Source of the DNA: Deltaproteobacteria bacterium
GTDB lineage: Bacteria > Desulfobacterota > Desulfuromonadia > Desulfuromonadales > BM103
Length of the DNA: 47,388 bases
Direction of reading: 5' to 3'
Assembly: GCA_024279915.1 (NCBI GenBank)
Contig: JAJRRB010000048.1
Coordinates: 1-47,388 of the forward strand
Both the position numbers and the translations under genes were made by a program. Below, one piece after another: positions 27,401 to 35,033 of this stretch (positions are counted from its first letter, which is position 1; every line of letters begins with the position of its first letter). The notes beneath the pieces are model-generated. The model saw only the letters and a program-made list of their open reading frames with translations. It did not search any database and was not told where the DNA came from.

Positions 27401-29212
27401 ATGACACGCAATCTACGCAACATCGCTATTATCGCTCACGTCGACCACGGCAAAACCACTCTGGTCGATGCCATGCTTAAACAATCCGGCGTCTTCCGCG
27501 AAAACCAAGTGATCACCGAACGGGTGATGGACAGCAACGATATTGAGAAAGAACGCGGCATTACCATCCTTTCGAAAAATCTGTCGATTCACCATGGTGA
27601 CATCAAAATCAATATTGTTGACACCCCGGGCCATGCTGATTTTGGTGGTGAAGTGGAACGAGTGCTCAAGATGGTTGACTCAGTTCTGCTACTGGTCGAC
27701 GCCTTTGACGGGCCGATGCCACAAACCCGCTTCGTCCTGAAGAAGTCCCTCGACCTCGGTCTACGCCCCATTGTTGTCATTAACAAAATTGACCGACCAG
27801 GCTCACGTCCGGAAAAAGTAGTCGATATGGTCTTCGACCTCTTTTGCGAGCTCGATGCCGACGAGCATCAGCTTGATTTCCCCTTTATTTTCACGAGCGC
27901 CAAACTGGGTATTGCCAAGCGTGAGCTGGAGGATGATTCCGACAACCTCAATCCGCTCTTTGAGATGATCCGTGAAAGGGTGGCACCACCAACTGCTGAT
28001 GCTGAGGCACCCTTCCAGTTGCTGGTCACCTCAATCGACTACAACGATTACCTCGGCCGTATCGCCACTGGCAAAATTTTTAATGGTAAAATTCGCACTG
28101 GTGAAACAGTGGCGTTGATCAAGAAAGATGGAGAGATTTCCAAAAGTCGCATCACTAAGCTACTTGGCTATGAAGGTCTCAAGCAAGTTGAGCTCACAGA
28201 GGCAACCGCTGGCGATATCGTCACCATTGCAGGCTTTGAGAACATCGGTATCAGTGAAACCCTGGCTTGCGCCGAAAATCCAAAATCGCTCCCCTACCTC
28301 GCCATCGACGAGCCGACGCTGGCGATGAACTTCATCGTTAATTCGTCACCGTTCGCTGGTCGCGAAGGCAAATACGTCACCTCACGCAACATTCGTGACC
28401 GACTATTCAAAGAGCTAAGGACCAATGTCTCCCTACGAGTGGAGGAGACTGCGAACACAGACACCTTCAGAGTTTCCGGTCGTGGCGAATTACACCTGTC
28501 AATCCTGATTGAGAACATGCGTCGTGAAGGCTTCGAATTGGCAGTTTCCAAGCCAGAAGTCATTTGCCGCGAAATTGACGGCAAACAGTGCGAGCCGATG
28601 GAGTACCTGGTTATCGACGTCCCTGAAGAATTCCAAGGCACAGTGATCGAAAAGCTTGGTCCCCGTAAAGCTGAAATGGCTGCGATGAACGCCCTCGATG
28701 GTTTCAACCGCCTGGAGTTTGTGATTCCTGCCCGAGGTCTGATAGGTTTCCGCAATGAGTTCCTCACAGACACCCGTGGAACTGGCGTCATGAACCATAC
28801 CTTCCAAGGCTATGCGCCCTGGAAAGGTACTATCCCAGGCCGTAAAAACGGCGTCCTGGTTGCTATGGCGACCGCAGAAACCGTTGCTTACTCGCTCTTC
28901 AACCTGCAGGATCGCGGCACTCTTTTCGTGCAACCCGGCGTTAGAGTCTACGAGGGAATGATCCTCGGTCAGCATGCCAAGGAAAACGATCTGGTCATCA
29001 ATGCCTGTAGAGGAAAGAAATTGACCAACGTGCGCGCTTCGGGCACCGATGAGTCAATCCGCCTGACGCCACCACGGGATTTGACCCTTGAGCAGGCTCT
29101 GGAATTTATTGACAACGATGAACTGGTTGAGGTTACGCCTCAATCAATTCGTCTACGCAAACGGCTACTCACCGAAAACGACCGGAAAAAATCTCAAAAG
29201 AAAGCCAAATGA
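27401..29212 (+). CDS. typA: Ribosome-associated GTPase TypA/BipA
   Basis: 603 residues, normal length. The G domain starts [19 protein letters not shown] (P-loop). It continues with [10 protein letters not shown] (switch 1), [16 protein letters not shown] (G3) and [11 protein letters not shown] (G4). Elongation-factor-like domains II, III and V follow, and the C-terminal BipA-specific domain contains [20 protein letters not shown] and the conserved [10 protein letters not shown]. BipA binds ribosomes and aids 50S assembly and stress adaptation. AAAGG lies before the ATG. A REP-like repeat and a strong terminator follow, so the gene is monocistronic. Confidence 0.97.
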   Translation: MTRNLRNIAIIAHVDHGKTTLVDAMLKQSGVFRENQVITERVMDSNDIEKERGITILSKNLSIHHGDIKINIVDTPGHADFGGEVERVLKMVDSVLLLVDAFDGPMPQTRFVLKKSLDLGLRPIVVINKIDRPGSRPEKVVDMVFDLFCELDADEHQLDFPFIFTSAKLGIAKRELEDDSDNLNPLFEMIRERVAPPTADAEAPFQLLVTSIDYNDYLGRIATGKIFNGKIRTGETVALIKKDGEISKSRITKLLGYEGLKQVELTEATAGDIVTIAGFENIGISETLACAENPKSLPYLAIDEPTLAMNFIVNSSPFAGREGKYVTSRNIRDRLFKELRTNVSLRVEETANTDTFRVSGRGELHLSILIENMRREGFELAVSKPEVICREIDGKQCEPMEYLVIDVPEEFQGTVIEKLGPRKAEMAAMNALDGFNRLEFVIPARGLIGFRNEFLTDTRGTGVMNHTFQGYAPWKGTIPGRKNGVLVAMATAETVAYSLFNLQDRGTLFVQPGVRVYEGMILGQHAKENDLVINACRGKKLTNVRASGTDESIRLTPPRDLTLEQALEFIDNDELVEVTPQSIRLRKRLLTENDRKKSQKKAK

Positions 29213-29280
29213 ACTACCTCGCAGCAAGCTACGAGGTATCAACAGCCTGCAACCTTTGCAAAATCACGCAGCAAGCTGCG
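29213..29280 (+). repeat. REP-like hairpin pair after typA
   Basis: Two small hairpins in tandem: TACCTCG/CGAGGTA (29215-29238) and CGCAG-CAAG-CTGCG (29267-29280). The first unit and its flank (about 41 nt) match 34993-35033 at 36 of 41 positions. The words CAGCAAGCT(A/G)CG recur in both hairpins, which is typical of REP/BIME elements. It starts one base after the typA stop codon. Confidence 0.6.
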
Positions 29281-29310
29281 GGGAATTAGACCCGCTCTTT
29301 TGATTAAATC

Positions 29311-29347
29311 AAAAGGTCAGTCCTCATACGGAGGCTGGCCTTTTTTT
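29311..29347 (+). terminator. Intrinsic terminator after typA
   Basis: AGGTCAGTCCTC pairs with GAGGCTGGCCT (two G-T wobbles) around a short loop and is followed by seven T. It lies about 100 bp after the typA stop, beyond the REP-like repeat. The remaining gap to 29598 shows only the promoter described separately. Confidence 0.88.
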
Positions 29348-29468
29348 CATCTGATATCCGACAGTGAATAGAGACAAAATTAATCCATTGAATCCCTCTT
29401 CCTTACCTTATCGATAAGCCGTAAAAACACTATCTTTGTAAATAAATACCAAAAGAGTGTCAGACGTC

Positions 29469-29497
29469 TTGAAAAAATAAGCGGATAGCACTATGAT
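29469..29497 (+). promoter_or_regulatory. Sigma-70 promoter of the AMMECR1 gene
   Basis: TTGAAA (29469-29474) and TATGAT (29492-29497) are separated by 17 bp. A start near 29504 would give a leader of about 95 nt before the GTG at 29599. No known riboswitch is recognised in the leader. Confidence 0.6.
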
Positions 29498-29598
29498 TGG
29501 CGCGTTCTTCTAGCAGCCAGTTTATCGATTATCCGACAGGCTACTAAAGCACCATCTATCCCTGATGCACTATTTATCCTTGTATAACCGGAGGAAGC

Positions 29599-30159
29599 GT
29601 GGACCGAGAGTTGAATGCTCATGAAAAGCAAACCCTCCTGGCCATTGCCCGCCAAGCGATCATTCAAGGTGTGCAAACTGGCCAGGAATACGTCGAGCCC
29701 CGCGAAGAAAAAGCCCTGAACCAACGCAACGGCTGCTTTGTTACCATCAAGCAGCAAGGCCAGTTGCGAGGCTGTATCGGCAACTTCCAGTCTGAGCTAC
29801 CACTCTTCAAAGAGGTTGCCCAGATGGCTCAAGCTTCGGCTGCGAAAGATCCACGTTTCTACCCCATCAAAGAGGAAGACCTCAGCGATTTCACTCTCGA
29901 AATTTCAGTACTCTCTTCGTTGCAGAAAGCTGAAGAGATCGAAGATATTGAAGTTGGCAAGCACGGCATCTACATCGAGAAAAGTTTTTACCGAGGTGTC
30001 TTGTTGCCACAGGTTGCAACGGAACACAAATGGGATCGTCAAACGTTCCTCAAACAGACATGTATTAAAGCTGGGGTACCTACTGACGCCTGGGAAGCAG
30101 ATGATGCTGACATCTATGTTTTTAGTGCCCAGGTCTTTGGTGAGGAAACAACAGAATAG
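29599..30159 (+). CDS. amrA: AMMECR1-domain protein (AmmeMemoRadiSam system protein A)
   Basis: 186 residues from GTG 29599, which has a perfect GGAGGAAGC ribosome binding site. The AMMECR1 signature LRGCIG is at residues 56-61, followed by FKEVAQMAQASAAKDPRF and DFTLEISVLS. Later GKHGIYIEKSFYRGVLLPQVATEHKWDRQTFLKQTCIKAG matches the rest of the domain. In many bacteria this protein is encoded beside a Memo-like dioxygenase and a radical-SAM protein; neither partner is in this window. The biochemical function is unproven. It faces the GGDEF gene convergently with a shared terminator. Confidence 0.9.
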   Translation: MDRELNAHEKQTLLAIARQAIIQGVQTGQEYVEPREEKALNQRNGCFVTIKQQGQLRGCIGNFQSELPLFKEVAQMAQASAAKDPRFYPIKEEDLSDFTLEISVLSSLQKAEEIEDIEVGKHGIYIEKSFYRGVLLPQVATEHKWDRQTFLKQTCIKAGVPTDAWEADDADIYVFSAQVFGEETTE

Positions 30160-30181
30160 TCTGCCACACAAATAATGAAAT

Positions 30182-30214
30182 AAAAACGGGAAGGCAAATG
30201 CCTTCCCATTTTTA
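30182..30214. terminator. Bidirectional intrinsic terminator
   Basis: GGGAAGGCA and TGCCTTCCC (30188-30207) form a 9-bp stem with a 2-nt loop. It has TAAAAA on the left and ATTTTTA on the right, so it works on both strands between the convergent AMMECR1 and GGDEF genes. Confidence 0.9.
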
Positions 30215-30226
30215 TTGTCAAGACAC

Positions 30227-31186
30227 TCAAACATCCCAGCGTGTTATAATTCGTCGATCAATCAAGTAATTACTACCAGGAAGGCTCTTCACGTAATCTT
30301 TGATTTCCGTCGCAACTTTCGCTATTTCTATGGGTGATCTAAAGGAACGCTTTACATCTGAAACGACCGCTATCGAGATCGACATGATCGAGAAACTCCT
30401 CTTCACTCCATAACGATCGATCCCTTCTATAAAACCGTTTACACGATCCTCTTCAGCATAATATTCAGGGATTAGCCGATCAAATTCGCTTATGATCGCC
30501 TGACACACCTGCTCAGCTCCATCAGGAGATGTGATCAGAACAAAATCATCACCACCAATGTGGCCAACAAAATCCTGTTGCTCAGCATACTTATCCTTGG
30601 CACGGTAGAGGACTTCGCCTGTCATTTTGATCAGGTCACTGCCCTTGGCGTAGCCGTACTTGTCATTAAATGCCTTAAAATCATCCAGGTCGATATAACA
30701 TAGAGCAAATTTTTCCCCTTGATCCATTTTACCCTTGAGAACTTGTTCGATAGCCAGGTTACCTGGTAAGCGAGTCAATGGGCTGGCGTCAAGATAGCGC
30801 TGCTGACTGTCCTTGATTTTCAGCATCATCTCTTGAATCTCTCGACCAAGACCGTCACTCGCAGTCAGAAATTCACTTGGCGTCATCTCGTCAAGAACAA
30901 CATCGCCCAGATGCTTTGTTGCCTGACGCAAACGGTCTACGATTCTGGCTGCCTGATGTGCAGCAAACGCCATGCCGACCAAACCGCCAAATAGGCCGGT
31001 CAAACCAAGGGCCATAACCACAAACTGACGGCTACGAATTAGCCCCAAGGTCGCAACAATGTCAGATTTCTCCAGTTGCGCAGCAACTTGTTCGAGAGAC
31101 GAGAGAGCGACCAGACACGCCAACATAAAACCAGCAGTTACCACCAGAAAGCTGATCAGAATGTAACGAATGAGATTAAAATGCAT
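30227..31186 (-). CDS. GGDEF cyclase with hybrid-promiscuous (cGAMP-type) Ser signature
   Basis: 319 residues. Two membrane helices (about 8-28 and 54-77) enclose a short periplasmic loop; a HAMP-like linker leads to a GGDEF domain (about 130-310). Active-site parts are kept: YIDLDDF (D166, D168), FNDKYG (N174-D175) and GGDDF (211-215). At the base-selecting position, where canonical cyclases have Asp (PleD D344), it has Ser183 in AKGSDLIK. The same Asp-to-Ser change defines Hypr enzymes such as GacA of Geobacter sulfurreducens, which make 3',3'-cGAMP alongside c-di-GMP. The RxxD inhibitory site is absent (EQQD at 202-205), so product inhibition at that site is unlikely. The alignment was done by eye. 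Confidence 0.85.
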   Translation of the reverse strand: MHFNLIRYILISFLVVTAGFMLACLVALSSLEQVAAQLEKSDIVATLGLIRSRQFVVMALGLTGLFGGLVGMAFAAHQAARIVDRLRQATKHLGDVVLDEMTPSEFLTASDGLGREIQEMMLKIKDSQQRYLDASPLTRLPGNLAIEQVLKGKMDQGEKFALCYIDLDDFKAFNDKYGYAKGSDLIKMTGEVLYRAKDKYAEQQDFVGHIGGDDFVLITSPDGAEQVCQAIISEFDRLIPEYYAEEDRVNGFIEGIDRYGVKRSFSIMSISIAVVSDVKRSFRSPIEIAKVATEIKDYVKSLPGSNYLIDRRIITRWDV

Positions 31187-31225
31187 ATCAATCCTAACGA
31201 AGACTTGTCAGATTTATCAAAAGGT

Positions 31226-31540
31226 TCAAGAGCTTTCTGCGGTATCTTCTGTTTCTTTAAACCAGCGGTCAAACCATGTTCGGTGATCTTTTTCAGAGAG
31301 GATTCTCAGATCATTAGGCCCTAGCCAAACGCCCCCACACCCAAAGCATTTATCCATGGGAACCTCTCTGAAATCGATTGGCTCAATCGGGTCACCACAC
31401 TTTGGACAACGACCAAGACAGTACTGTCTGATCAGTTTTTCACGGGTTGTTGCCTTGATCTTCTCAATCAGTTCCTTTTCTAGATCGTGAAAATATTTGT
31501 TTTCCAAAGCCTTTTTGCGTTCTTCCCATGCGTTTGTCAT
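31226..31540 (-). CDS. TFIIB-type zinc-ribbon protein
   Basis: 104 residues. The N-terminus (1-40) is a charged helix (ENKYFHDLEKELIEKIKATTREK). A zinc ribbon follows: C45-P-K-C48 and C65-F-G-C68-GGVWLGP, matching the bacterial zf-TFIIB family. A short acidic tail closes the protein. The function is unknown; such small proteins may bind nucleic acid or protein. It has an ideal AGGAGG ribosome binding site. The stretch ATCCAGGAGG there is exactly complementary to ten bases of the putative small RNA at 34692-34776 (see findings). Confidence 0.85.
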   Translation of the reverse strand: MTNAWEERKKALENKYFHDLEKELIEKIKATTREKLIRQYCLGRCPKCGDPIEPIDFREVPMDKCFGCGGVWLGPNDLRILSEKDHRTWFDRWFKETEDTAESS

Positions 31541-31570
31541 AACAGCACCTCCTGGATTCCAGTAGTTTAC

Positions 31571-32566
31571 CTAATTATAACAGCCATTTGGATGCCAGCA
31601 ACAGCACTTAGTAACTAAGGACAAATCTTCCAGCGCCATAAGTTGCCCCTTTACCAATACCAAAGAGAGAAGCGACTGCGAAGACCCAAAAACCTCATCT
31701 AACGATTGACCCTCAAGGATCATTTCCCCCATAAAGCCACCGACAACCAGCCCCTGACGCCCGGCTAAAGGCCGCCAGTCATGCCAGGAGAGTTTGGATT
31801 CGACGACCTGCAGTCCACGAACCAGCGCAAGCAGCTCTGATGGGTCGTCAAGGACTTCAATGCCGCTATGAGCATAAAGCATAGACGTCGCCCGACGCAG
31901 CATGAACGGGAATACCTGTGTAAAATGTGGTTTTCTGAGCGGCTTTCCCTCAACGATAAGCCGAGTCGGTGTTACAAAATTTAGTTTCACGTTGCCTGCA
32001 ATGCGTTCTTCCTGTAATAACCAGGTCAAGGACTGCACAGAGCAGCTTAATGACTCCAGAGGTTCACCTTGACGCCAAGCCAGACTTTCTGAGTTACCAG
32101 CGCCCACGCTGTACACCTCAGCAACCTCAAAGTGCCCCTTGCCAGCAACTAACCCCAGATGGCCAAGATGAACCAGACTACGCAGGAAATCGTGGATTAA
32201 CGGTATGCTGGTGACGAGAAAAAGCACTTCCAGGCCGAGTTGATCTCCCGCCTTAACCATTTTTTTCTGCATAAGCGGCATGGTAACAACAAACGCTGGT
32301 GCCGGGTTCTGGAACTTGCGCCGCGCAACCGGGTCATCACTCAAGGCAGGTTGAAAGAGAGCCTGCCACTGTTGAATTGCTGCGGTATCACGTGAATCAA
32401 GCGATTGTCGCCCGGCAAGGCGTAAAGCACGTCCAACTTCCAGAAAATCTGCAGGCTGCGCCTGGCATGAAGAGACAAAGTTGAGAATGAAACGTACCTT
32501 GACAACATCGACATGTTGCAGCACCTCCGGCCAGGCCGGTATCAAAAAATCATTCTCAGCAACCAT
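31571..32566 (-). CDS. Orphan Cas6-like RAMP endoribonuclease, frameshifted near its C-terminus
   Basis: The C-terminal half matches the Cas6 pfam pattern: LNFVTPTRLIVEGKPLRKPHF (195-215), FPFMLRRATSMLYAH (219-233), LSWHDWRPLAGRQGLVVGGFMGE (259-281). As read, the last 35 residues are foreign (ending CCCWHPNGCYN). In the neighbouring frame the end reads GIGKGATYGAGRF and stops at 31608. That is the Gly-rich RAMP loop that ends Cas6 proteins. Adding one T to the T5 run (31688-31692 on the plus strand as A5) restores a 319-residue protein. Cas6 cuts CRISPR precursor RNA, but there is no array or other cas gene in the window. It lies between a zinc-ribbon gene and a divergent tgt. The break may be an assembly indel or a real lesion. 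Confidence 0.75.
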   Translation of the reverse strand: MVAENDFLIPAWPEVLQHVDVVKVRFILNFVSSCQAQPADFLEVGRALRLAGRQSLDSRDTAAIQQWQALFQPALSDDPVARRKFQNPAPAFVVTMPLMQKKMVKAGDQLGLEVLFLVTSIPLIHDFLRSLVHLGHLGLVAGKGHFEVAEVYSVGAGNSESLAWRQGEPLESLSCSVQSLTWLLQEERIAGNVKLNFVTPTRLIVEGKPLRKPHFTQVFPFMLRRATSMLYAHSGIEVLDDPSELLALVRGLQVVESKLSWHDWRPLAGRQGLVVGGFMGEMILEGQSLDEVFGSSQSLLSLVLVKGQLMALEDLSLVTKCCCWHPNGCYN

Positions 32567-32703
32567 TGCGGTATGTTGTAGTCCTTGTACACTTCTGTTA
32601 AAGTCCGTCAGTCAACGATTAGTAATCAATTGAAACCTGTTGCTTTAATACCTGTTTCATCAAAGCAGGCTGCAACCTTTGCGCCAGAAAAGCCTACCAT
32701 ACC

Positions 32704-33828
32704 ATGCTGAAATTTGAACTGCTCGCCAAAGATCAAAAAACCCGCGCCCGCCGTGGCCGCGTAACTACACCACACGGCGTTATAGAAACACCGATTTTCA
32801 TGCCAGTGGGGACTCATGGCGCTCTTAAGGCGATGACTCCTGCACAAGTCGATGATGCTGGCGCCCAGATTATTCTCTCCAACACCTATCACCTGCACCT
32901 TAAACCAGGTGAAAGTCTGGTCGAGAAAGCTGGTGGCTTGCATAAATTCATGAACTGGCCCAAGCCGATTCTGACTGATAGCGGCGGCTTCCAGGTCTTC
33001 TCATTACCCAAAAAAGAAATCACCGACACAGGGGTCTTTTTTAAGCATGAAATTAATGGAGACCGGGTCTTTCTCGGTCCAGGCGAGGCGACCAGTATCC
33101 AGAACCGTCTTGGGGCCGACATCATCATGGCTTTCGATGAGTGCATTCCCTATCCTGCCACCCATGATTATGCACGCAAATCAATTGGTAAGACCCTGCG
33201 TTGGGCAGAACAATGCCTTAAGGCACATAAACGCGAGGATCAGGCTCTTTTTGGCATAGTCCAGGGGAGTGTTTATGATGATCTGCGCCGCGATTGCGCA
33301 CAGGCTCTCACAGAGATGAACTTCCCCGGTTACGCTGTCGGCGGTGTCAGTGTCGGCGAAGGGTTGGAACTTCTCAAAAAGGTCGTTGACTACACAGAGC
33401 CCTTCTTGCCTGAGGACAAACCCAGGTACCTGATGGGCGTTGGTCTGCCCGAGGACATCCTGGAAAGCATTGAGCGCGGCATGGATATGTTCGACTGCGT
33501 CATCCCGACCCGTTACGCCCGCAGCGCCACTCTCTTTACCAGCCGCGGCAAGATTCGGTTGACCAATAAACGCTATCGGCGCGACCTCTATCCCGTTGAC
33601 ACCTCATGCAGTTGCTACTGCTGCAGTAACTTCACCAGAGCCTATCTACACCACCTTTTTAATGCCAATGAAGTTCTTTCGGCGACTCTGGCGGCAATCC
33701 ACAATGTGCGTTTTTATCTCGACATGGTCGCTGGGGCGCGTGCCGCCATCGAAGCCAACGACTACACCAGCTTCAAGGCAGACTTTCTCGGTGAGTATCT
33801 ACGCAACGATGGTATCCCAGGTCATTGA
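32704..33828 (+). CDS. tgt: Second tRNA-guanine transglycosylase paralogue
   Basis: 374 residues, complete. Catalytic and structural motifs are present: [11 protein letters not shown] (D92), AFDECIPYPATH, GIVQGS, VGGVSVGEG, nucleophile D264 in DMFDCVIPTR, and zinc ligands C302, C304, C307 and H333. It differs from the queA-linked copy at the segment right after the nucleophile: TRYARSATLF instead of the near-invariant TRNARNG. It is divergent from the Cas6-like gene and followed after 32 bp by a conserved unknown gene. A TGT acting on another deazaguanine base or another tRNA set is possible; a redundant preQ1 enzyme is the simpler reading. Confidence 0.92.
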   Translation: MLKFELLAKDQKTRARRGRVTTPHGVIETPIFMPVGTHGALKAMTPAQVDDAGAQIILSNTYHLHLKPGESLVEKAGGLHKFMNWPKPILTDSGGFQVFSLPKKEITDTGVFFKHEINGDRVFLGPGEATSIQNRLGADIIMAFDECIPYPATHDYARKSIGKTLRWAEQCLKAHKREDQALFGIVQGSVYDDLRRDCAQALTEMNFPGYAVGGVSVGEGLELLKKVVDYTEPFLPEDKPRYLMGVGLPEDILESIERGMDMFDCVIPTRYARSATLFTSRGKIRLTNKRYRRDLYPVDTSCSCYCCSNFTRAYLHHLFNANEVLSATLAAIHNVRFYLDMVAGARAAIEANDYTSFKADFLGEYLRNDGIPGH

Positions 33829-33860
33829 CGGGGCCCTCATTCAGGCTGCACTACTAAAAT

Positions 33861-34658
33861 ATGGCCGAAGAATTCCGTTCAGCTAAAATTGATGTTGAAC
33901 AGGGCAAGCGTCTCTACAAGGCTCTGACCGCAACCAGTGATGAGCTCTTTCAGGTTCTACTGGACCCGGAGATGCAGGTTCTGCGCTCAATCTTGAAGAA
34001 CCAGAGTCTGAGTGAAGATCATCTCCTGACTCTGCTCAAACGCCGTGACCTTACCGAAGACCTTCTCAAAGCCATATACCAATTGGAAATGGTTAAGGGC
34101 AGTCATCGTCTACAAGTTGCTCTGGTCAAAAATCCCGGTACGCCCGGACCGGTTGTACTTGCCCTGCTCCCATTCCTCCATCTGTTCGAACTGGTTGACC
34201 TCTGTCTGATCCCGGGCGTAACGCCGGATCAGAAGTTCGCTGCCGAACGGGCGATTCTACAGCGACTGCCGACCATTGAACTGGGCAACAAGATGACCCT
34301 GGCTCGCCGGGCAACAGCGACTGTCGTTGGTGAAATTCTTAAAGGAGGAGAAACCCGTCTGGTGGAAATTTGCCTTAGCAGTCCACGATTACGTGAAGTC
34401 GCAATACTGCAGTTTATCAACGGAGCCACTTCTTCAGCAGAGACCATTTCCATCATAGCAAGGCATTCTAAATGGAAATTGCGACCCAACTTAAGGCTCG
34501 CAATTCTCAAAAACCGACGAACCCCTGCCATCTGGTTCACTTTATTCCTTCCACAGCTGCGCACAGCAGATGTACGCAACCTGCTAACCTCCAGGAGCCT
34601 CAACCAAGCACAAAAAAAGCTCGTCCAAGACGAGCTAAAAAAACGTGGGTCTGGCTGA
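33861..34658 (+). CDS. Conserved hypothetical HEAT-like helical protein
   Basis: 265 residues, almost all alpha-helical, with no signal peptide or membrane segment. It has recurring units such as VLRSILKNQSLSEDHLLTLL, LQVALVKNPGTPGPVVLALLPF, EICLSSPRLREVAILQFI and LRLAILKNRRTPAIWF. The pattern L-x-LVKNPxTP followed by a helix pair suggests HEAT-like repeats that bind protein or RNA. I recognise it as a type of protein common in Geobacter relatives, of unknown function. It follows the second tgt by 32 bp and is probably co-transcribed with it. Confidence 0.75.
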   Translation: MAEEFRSAKIDVEQGKRLYKALTATSDELFQVLLDPEMQVLRSILKNQSLSEDHLLTLLKRRDLTEDLLKAIYQLEMVKGSHRLQVALVKNPGTPGPVVLALLPFLHLFELVDLCLIPGVTPDQKFAAERAILQRLPTIELGNKMTLARRATATVVGEILKGGETRLVEICLSSPRLREVAILQFINGATSSAETISIIARHSKWKLRPNLRLAILKNRRTPAIWFTLFLPQLRTADVRNLLTSRSLNQAQKKLVQDELKKRGSG

Positions 34659-34691
34659 AAGGAAAGTCACAAAGACAACACATGATTTTTC

Positions 34692-34776
34692 ACAAAAAAA
34701 CCCCGCAGCCTAAGGAGGAAGAAGAGGTCTACGGGGCAATGTTATCCAGGAGGCAAACAGTTATTTGTTCACCATG
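34692..34776 (-). ncRNA. Putative small RNA 2 with anti-Shine-Dalgarno motifs
   Basis: Minus-strand unit of about 85 nt. It begins after an extended -10 box and contains TGTTTGCCTCCTGGAT in an unpaired region (34760-34744). It ends in a hairpin CCCCGTAG/CTGCGGGG (34736-34729 with 34708-34701, 8 bp) extended by CCT/AGG. The loop shows TTCCTCCTT, and the stem is followed by seven T (34700-34694). Both exposed CCTCC words could pair with ribosome binding sites. It is a sequence and structure paralogue of the unit at 34851-34941. No reading frame with a start signal is present. Alternative reading: only a terminator for transcripts from rlpA. Confidence 0.5.
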
Positions 34777-34781
34777 TCTAC

Positions 34782-34790
34782 ATTTTACCA
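34782..34790 (-). promoter_or_regulatory. Extended -10 promoter of putative small RNA 2
   Basis: TGGTAAAAT on the minus strand is an extended -10 element (TG-N-TAAAAT). A half-match -35 (CCTACA) lies 18 bp upstream. The start would be near 34776. Confidence 0.4.
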
Positions 34791-34850
34791 CTTTACGTAG
34801 TCTTTTGTAGGCTCTGGCAATTAAAAAACCTGCTTCTAATCCCATGAATC

Positions 34851-34941
34851 GGCAAAAAAGGCCCCACAGCCAGGAGGGTGACTGCAGGGCAAATGTTTTG
34901 GGTTTCTCTTAGGAGGTAAACATGAAGGATCATGTTCTGTT
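34851..34941 (-). ncRNA. Putative small RNA 1 with anti-Shine-Dalgarno motifs
   Basis: Minus-strand unit of about 90 nt following a near-consensus promoter. It has an unpaired 5' part with CATGTTTACCTCCTAAG, the complement of an ideal ribosome binding site plus ATG. A 9-bp hairpin follows, GCCCTGCAG/CTGTGGGGC (34890-34882 with 34869-34861, two wobbles), with loop TCACCCTCCTGG. Six T end it (34859-34854). Shared features with the unit at 34692-34776 are the TGTTT(A/G)CCTCCT word, the GC-rich hairpin with CCTCC in its loop, and the T-run. I infer trans-acting RNAs that bind ribosome binding sites. Alternatively it is the terminator of rlpA, whose stop is about 150 bp upstream. Confidence 0.55.
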
Positions 34942-34947
34942 GTCTAT

Positions 34948-34975
34948 ATATTACTTTTATTGTTATATATGTCAA
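34948..34975 (-). promoter_or_regulatory. Sigma-70 promoter of putative small RNA 1
   Basis: TTGACA (34975-34970) is followed after 16 bp by TAATAT (34953-34948), in a very AT-rich spacer. It points away from rlpA toward the two hairpin units and no protein gene, which supports a small-RNA function. Confidence 0.6.
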
Positions 34976-34992
34976 GAGAGAAAATGAAAATA

Positions 34993-35033
34993 AACTGCCT
35001 CGCCGCAAGCAACGGGGTATCAACAGCCTTCAA
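34993..35033. repeat. REP-like repeat, second copy
   Basis: 41 nt matching 29213-29252 at 36 of 41 positions, including CCTCG, GCAAGC, GGTATCAACAGCCT. It ends three bases before the rlpA stop codon; as at typA, the repeat abuts a gene's 3' end. Confidence 0.6.

Noticed and set aside
31571-32700. CRISPR array next to the Cas6-like gene
   Set aside because: No series of regularly spaced direct repeats was found here or elsewhere in the window.
34922-34987. A 21-codon plus-strand frame with a perfect AGGAGG ribosome binding site
   Set aside because: The frame is very AT-rich, has no family resemblance and no terminator. The same DNA on the minus strand has a better promoter and hairpin, so the apparent ribosome binding site is probably the complement of the small RNA's CCTCC word.
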